DNA of 6,574 nucleotides from Kiritimatiellia bacterium (lineage in GTDB: Bacteria; Verrucomicrobiota; Kiritimatiellia; SLAD01). The notes under the pieces are model-generated. The model was given only the letters and a program-made list of their open reading frames with translations. It had not been told where the DNA came from and did no database searches. Location: contig SLAD01000114.1 in NCBI GenBank assembly GCA_007126995.1, positions 1 to 6,574 on the forward strand, read 5' to 3'. Made by a program: the position numbers and the translations under genes. Below, one piece after another: positions 6,101-6,574 of this stretch; positions within the stretch are counted from its first letter, which is position 1, and the number at the start of each line of letters is the position of its first letter.

Positions 6101-6574
6101 GTCTGGCTATTGGATCACATCACCGATGAAACCGAAACGGATCCCGTACTTGCCCCGCTCAACCTGGCCGGGGACCCGACACCTTTCCATGCCCCGCTGG
6201 AGGGCAGCCCGGCCATCAACAAGGGCGTCGGCGGCCCCGTCTCTGAAGATCAGCGCGGCGTTTGGCGTCAAGGCGTGCCCGACACCGGCGCGATCGAATA
6301 CAATGCGCTGCGTCGTCTGGTGATCAACGAGATCTACTTCGGCGACACCGAAACCAACTTTGTCGAAATCTATGTGCGGCGCGATTCCACGCCGATCAAT
6401 CTGGCGCCCTACTCCTTGTTTGTGAACAACGTCCGCGTGCACGACTTCAATAGCAACATCGTGATTCGTGCCAACGACCTCTACAGCGAAGGGGATCATG
6501 CCCCCTCCCTGATTGAGCCGGGCGGTGGCATGGTGATTGCGTTCTCCGATACGCCGGTGACCTTGACCAGCTCC
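3101..6574 (+). CDS. Giant secreted modular protein: signal peptide, five cadherin/Ig-like repeats, Pmp-like beta-helix, lamin-tail domain; 3' end outside window
   Basis: An uninterrupted frame of 1158 codons runs to the last base without a stop. ATG 3101 is chosen because a Sec signal peptide follows directly: charged start, Arg12-Arg13, hydrophobic residues 14-27, probable cleavage near Ala33-Gln34. Next come a beta-rich N-terminal region (about 34-129), five repeats of 102-126 residues joined by VNDPP-like linkers (130-716), a right-handed beta-helix (about 717-955) with NLTIKGPGANLLTISG, GGAV and GGAI turns and two FADN motifs, a choice-of-anchor-Q-type segment (957-1067: NSIFA, GGNICDD, DPVLAPL, SPAINKG, DQRGV, DTGAIEY), and the start of a lamin-tail domain (from 1073: LVINEIYFGD, FVEIYVRR). 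No catalytic residues were recognised. Probably a surface or extracellular adhesin or matrix protein. It follows the foldase gene by 38 bases and probably shares its transcript. The real length is unknown. Confidence 0.93.
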   Translation, partial: MKNYFPSNHDLRRLFGVCWMIGLIGAAPSALWAQTLTPTFTSPATNSAPGAVYEAIFDFTPVGMTFEREVLSGTEIVPLADAVVSAGVDQVAVNMTPLSNTSGTVEMRLVGTQGGSSVTQDFSVVFLAYPPTLASITDPQIMDEDTTNNVPIVVGSPDFDITNITVTATSSDPTLIDTADMPVIGTGSNRVLRLIPKQDQNGIATITVTASNPAGVTTNRTFELEVIPVNDPPTISGVVMNTVMNDNETNFPFSTVVIDDVDHLNPTNQFLDVRLEIFNPDETDNYAVFPGSSLDLELEGVFPPDATDAVQQLAVSGIPNLTQPNTTNLMLASITVFDGEFTVYQSNINIRVVSVNDPPTVTGGLSPNSVSEGSETSPFFISSITDPDVDDDLFVLNIEYVNPAQASLGSFSGPTAITGNVSFIQATVAGLFYTAASGQLTNATEQVPFRYRVEDGFGGSTAITNVLTINRVDSAPQIGGITPGTVNLSDAPVAYTPFPAAFVTNPGADPGMILSMTLAQSNPALGSFAITSFQGTTAQLTDILRAVTYTPEPGELPIGDSGNTVLAIFVTNSVGLTAQNNALTLNITSVNNPPEITLPPGIQPFLIPPDDPVQPFLDVGLSNDDTNNVLFTLSIDDTAKGTLTNLGAFASTGPGAFEMIGQVEDILASLTNIVYVLNPAFLFPPDDPGGTTFTLSARDFALLTTTKTMSIQVQDEPRNHLVTRLLNDGLPGSFTYALANAENNDVITFALPSYPAVVRMPDQSPKVLNKNLTIKGPGANLLTISGDSTGDGVPNRRIFNVNARVVIEGVTLSHGTGAFGGAVLVQQGGFLTLRNVAVVHSVATQYGGAIDVDGGRLNLYSCFIGHNRADAATGVSGAGVSVYSDQEVWIVNTTFADNQQENETGDGGSALVLQNRTPGTPMNVHLVHNTFADNVDAAERASAVLSVGFGTRIRPLNSIFADFSERNLNVAGAGEFVSAGGNICDDSTKVILTQQGQSEEVWLLDHITDETETDPVLAPLNLAGDPTPFHAPLEGSPAINKGVGGPVSEDQRGVWRQGVPDTGAIEYNALRRLVINEIYFGDTETNFVEIYVRRDSTPINLAPYSLFVNNVRVHDFNSNIVIRANDLYSEGDHAPSLIEPGGGMVIAFSDTPVTLTSS
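3488..5251 (+). repeat. Array of five cadherin/Ig-like repeats in the second giant protein
   Basis: Repeat boundaries are marked by proline linkers: YPPT at residue 129, VNDPP at 229 (bases 3785-3799), VNDPP at 355 (4163-4177), VDSAP at 472 (4514-4528), VNNPP at 590 (4868-4882), closing with VQDEP at 713 (5237-5251). Unit lengths are 102, 126, 117, 118 and about 123 residues. Repeat 1 is the DEDT-type unit with TVTATSSDP and an NGIATITVTASNPAG strand pair. Repeats 3 and 4 share a register: LGSF 50 residues after the linker and a YT strand 74-75 residues after it. Such arrays act as extended stalks or adhesive modules in cell-surface proteins. Confidence 0.82.
5252..6301 (+). other. Right-handed beta-helix with choice-of-anchor-Q-type ending, in the second giant protein
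   Basis: The entry segment (LLNDGLPGSFTYALANAENNDVI in pattern) matches the usual N-cap of these helices, where DSGxGSLRxAIxxAN-x-GDTI is common. Turns follow with a KNLTI-GPGANLLTISG signature, GGA(V/I) and FADN. The end (bases 5969-6301) has NSIFA, DPVLAPL, a HAPLEGSPAIN motif, DQRGV and DTGAIEY, the hallmark of choice-of-anchor-Q proteins. The fold resembles pectin lyases and chlamydial Pmp passengers, but no lyase catalytic site was recognised. Confidence 0.75.
6317..6574 (+). other. Lamin-tail domain (LTD), N-terminal part, in the second giant protein
   Basis: LVINEIYFGD followed by NFVEIYVRRDSTPINLAPYSLFVNN matches the lamin-tail pattern: a VINEI-type strand, then (F)VEIYN, a short loop, and a hydrophobic strand. 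Bacterial LTDs are Ig-fold modules found in secreted proteins, often with nuclease or CotH-type modules or beta-helices. The domain is cut by the window end, so what follows is unknown. Confidence 0.65.

Noticed and set aside
6126..6453. Short plus-strand frames overlapping the anchor-Q and lamin-tail region
   Set aside because: They are out of frame with the long gene, which shows recognisable motifs across the same bases; no ribosome site or independent domain was seen.

Overview
The window is a dense, single-direction stretch of bacterial DNA: three plus-strand genes with almost no space between them, two of them cut by the window edges. By eye the sequence is moderately GC-rich. Two things point to the PVC superphylum, most likely Verrucomicrobiota or Kiritimatiellota. 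One is the C-terminal domain of the first gene product (Trp-containing helix, then a YAFGLDP motif and a DVEYRVLAATDLMDW segment), a recurring ending of secreted proteins in those phyla. The other is the mix of cadherin-like arrays, beta-helices and a lamin-tail domain in secreted giants. This assignment is inferred from protein style; no marker gene is present.

Layout. (1) Bases 1-2022: the last 673 codons of a large secreted or surface protein with a CSPG/cadherin-like repeat, a degenerate RTX-like glycine-rich segment with a type-I-secretion-like tail, two Calx-beta domains and the PVC-style C-terminal domain. (2) Bases 2022-3062: a 346-residue SurA/PpiC-type parvulin lipoprotein whose start codon overlaps the preceding stop codon by one base. 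(3) Bases 3101 to the window end: a frame open for 1158 codons encoding another giant secreted protein. It has a Sec signal peptide, an N-terminal beta domain, five tandem cadherin/Ig-like repeats, a Pmp-like right-handed beta-helix with a choice-of-anchor-Q-type ending, and the start of a lamin-tail domain. It continues past the window.

Reading of the cluster. The genes are close enough to be one operon (1-base overlap, then 38 bases). The likely logic is two very large beta-rich exported proteins with a periplasmic or outer-membrane-anchored foldase encoded between them. The foldase keeps the parvulin fold signature (GGDLGW) but lacks both histidines expected in the catalytic site, so it may be a holdase/chaperone rather than an active prolyl isomerase. 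That the foldase serves its neighbours is inference from gene order.

No RNA gene, insertion sequence, CRISPR array, attachment site or convincing terminator was seen. The longest stretch without a gene is the 38-base gap at 3063-3100; it holds an AT-rich leader and one arm of a possible hairpin around the start codon of the third gene.
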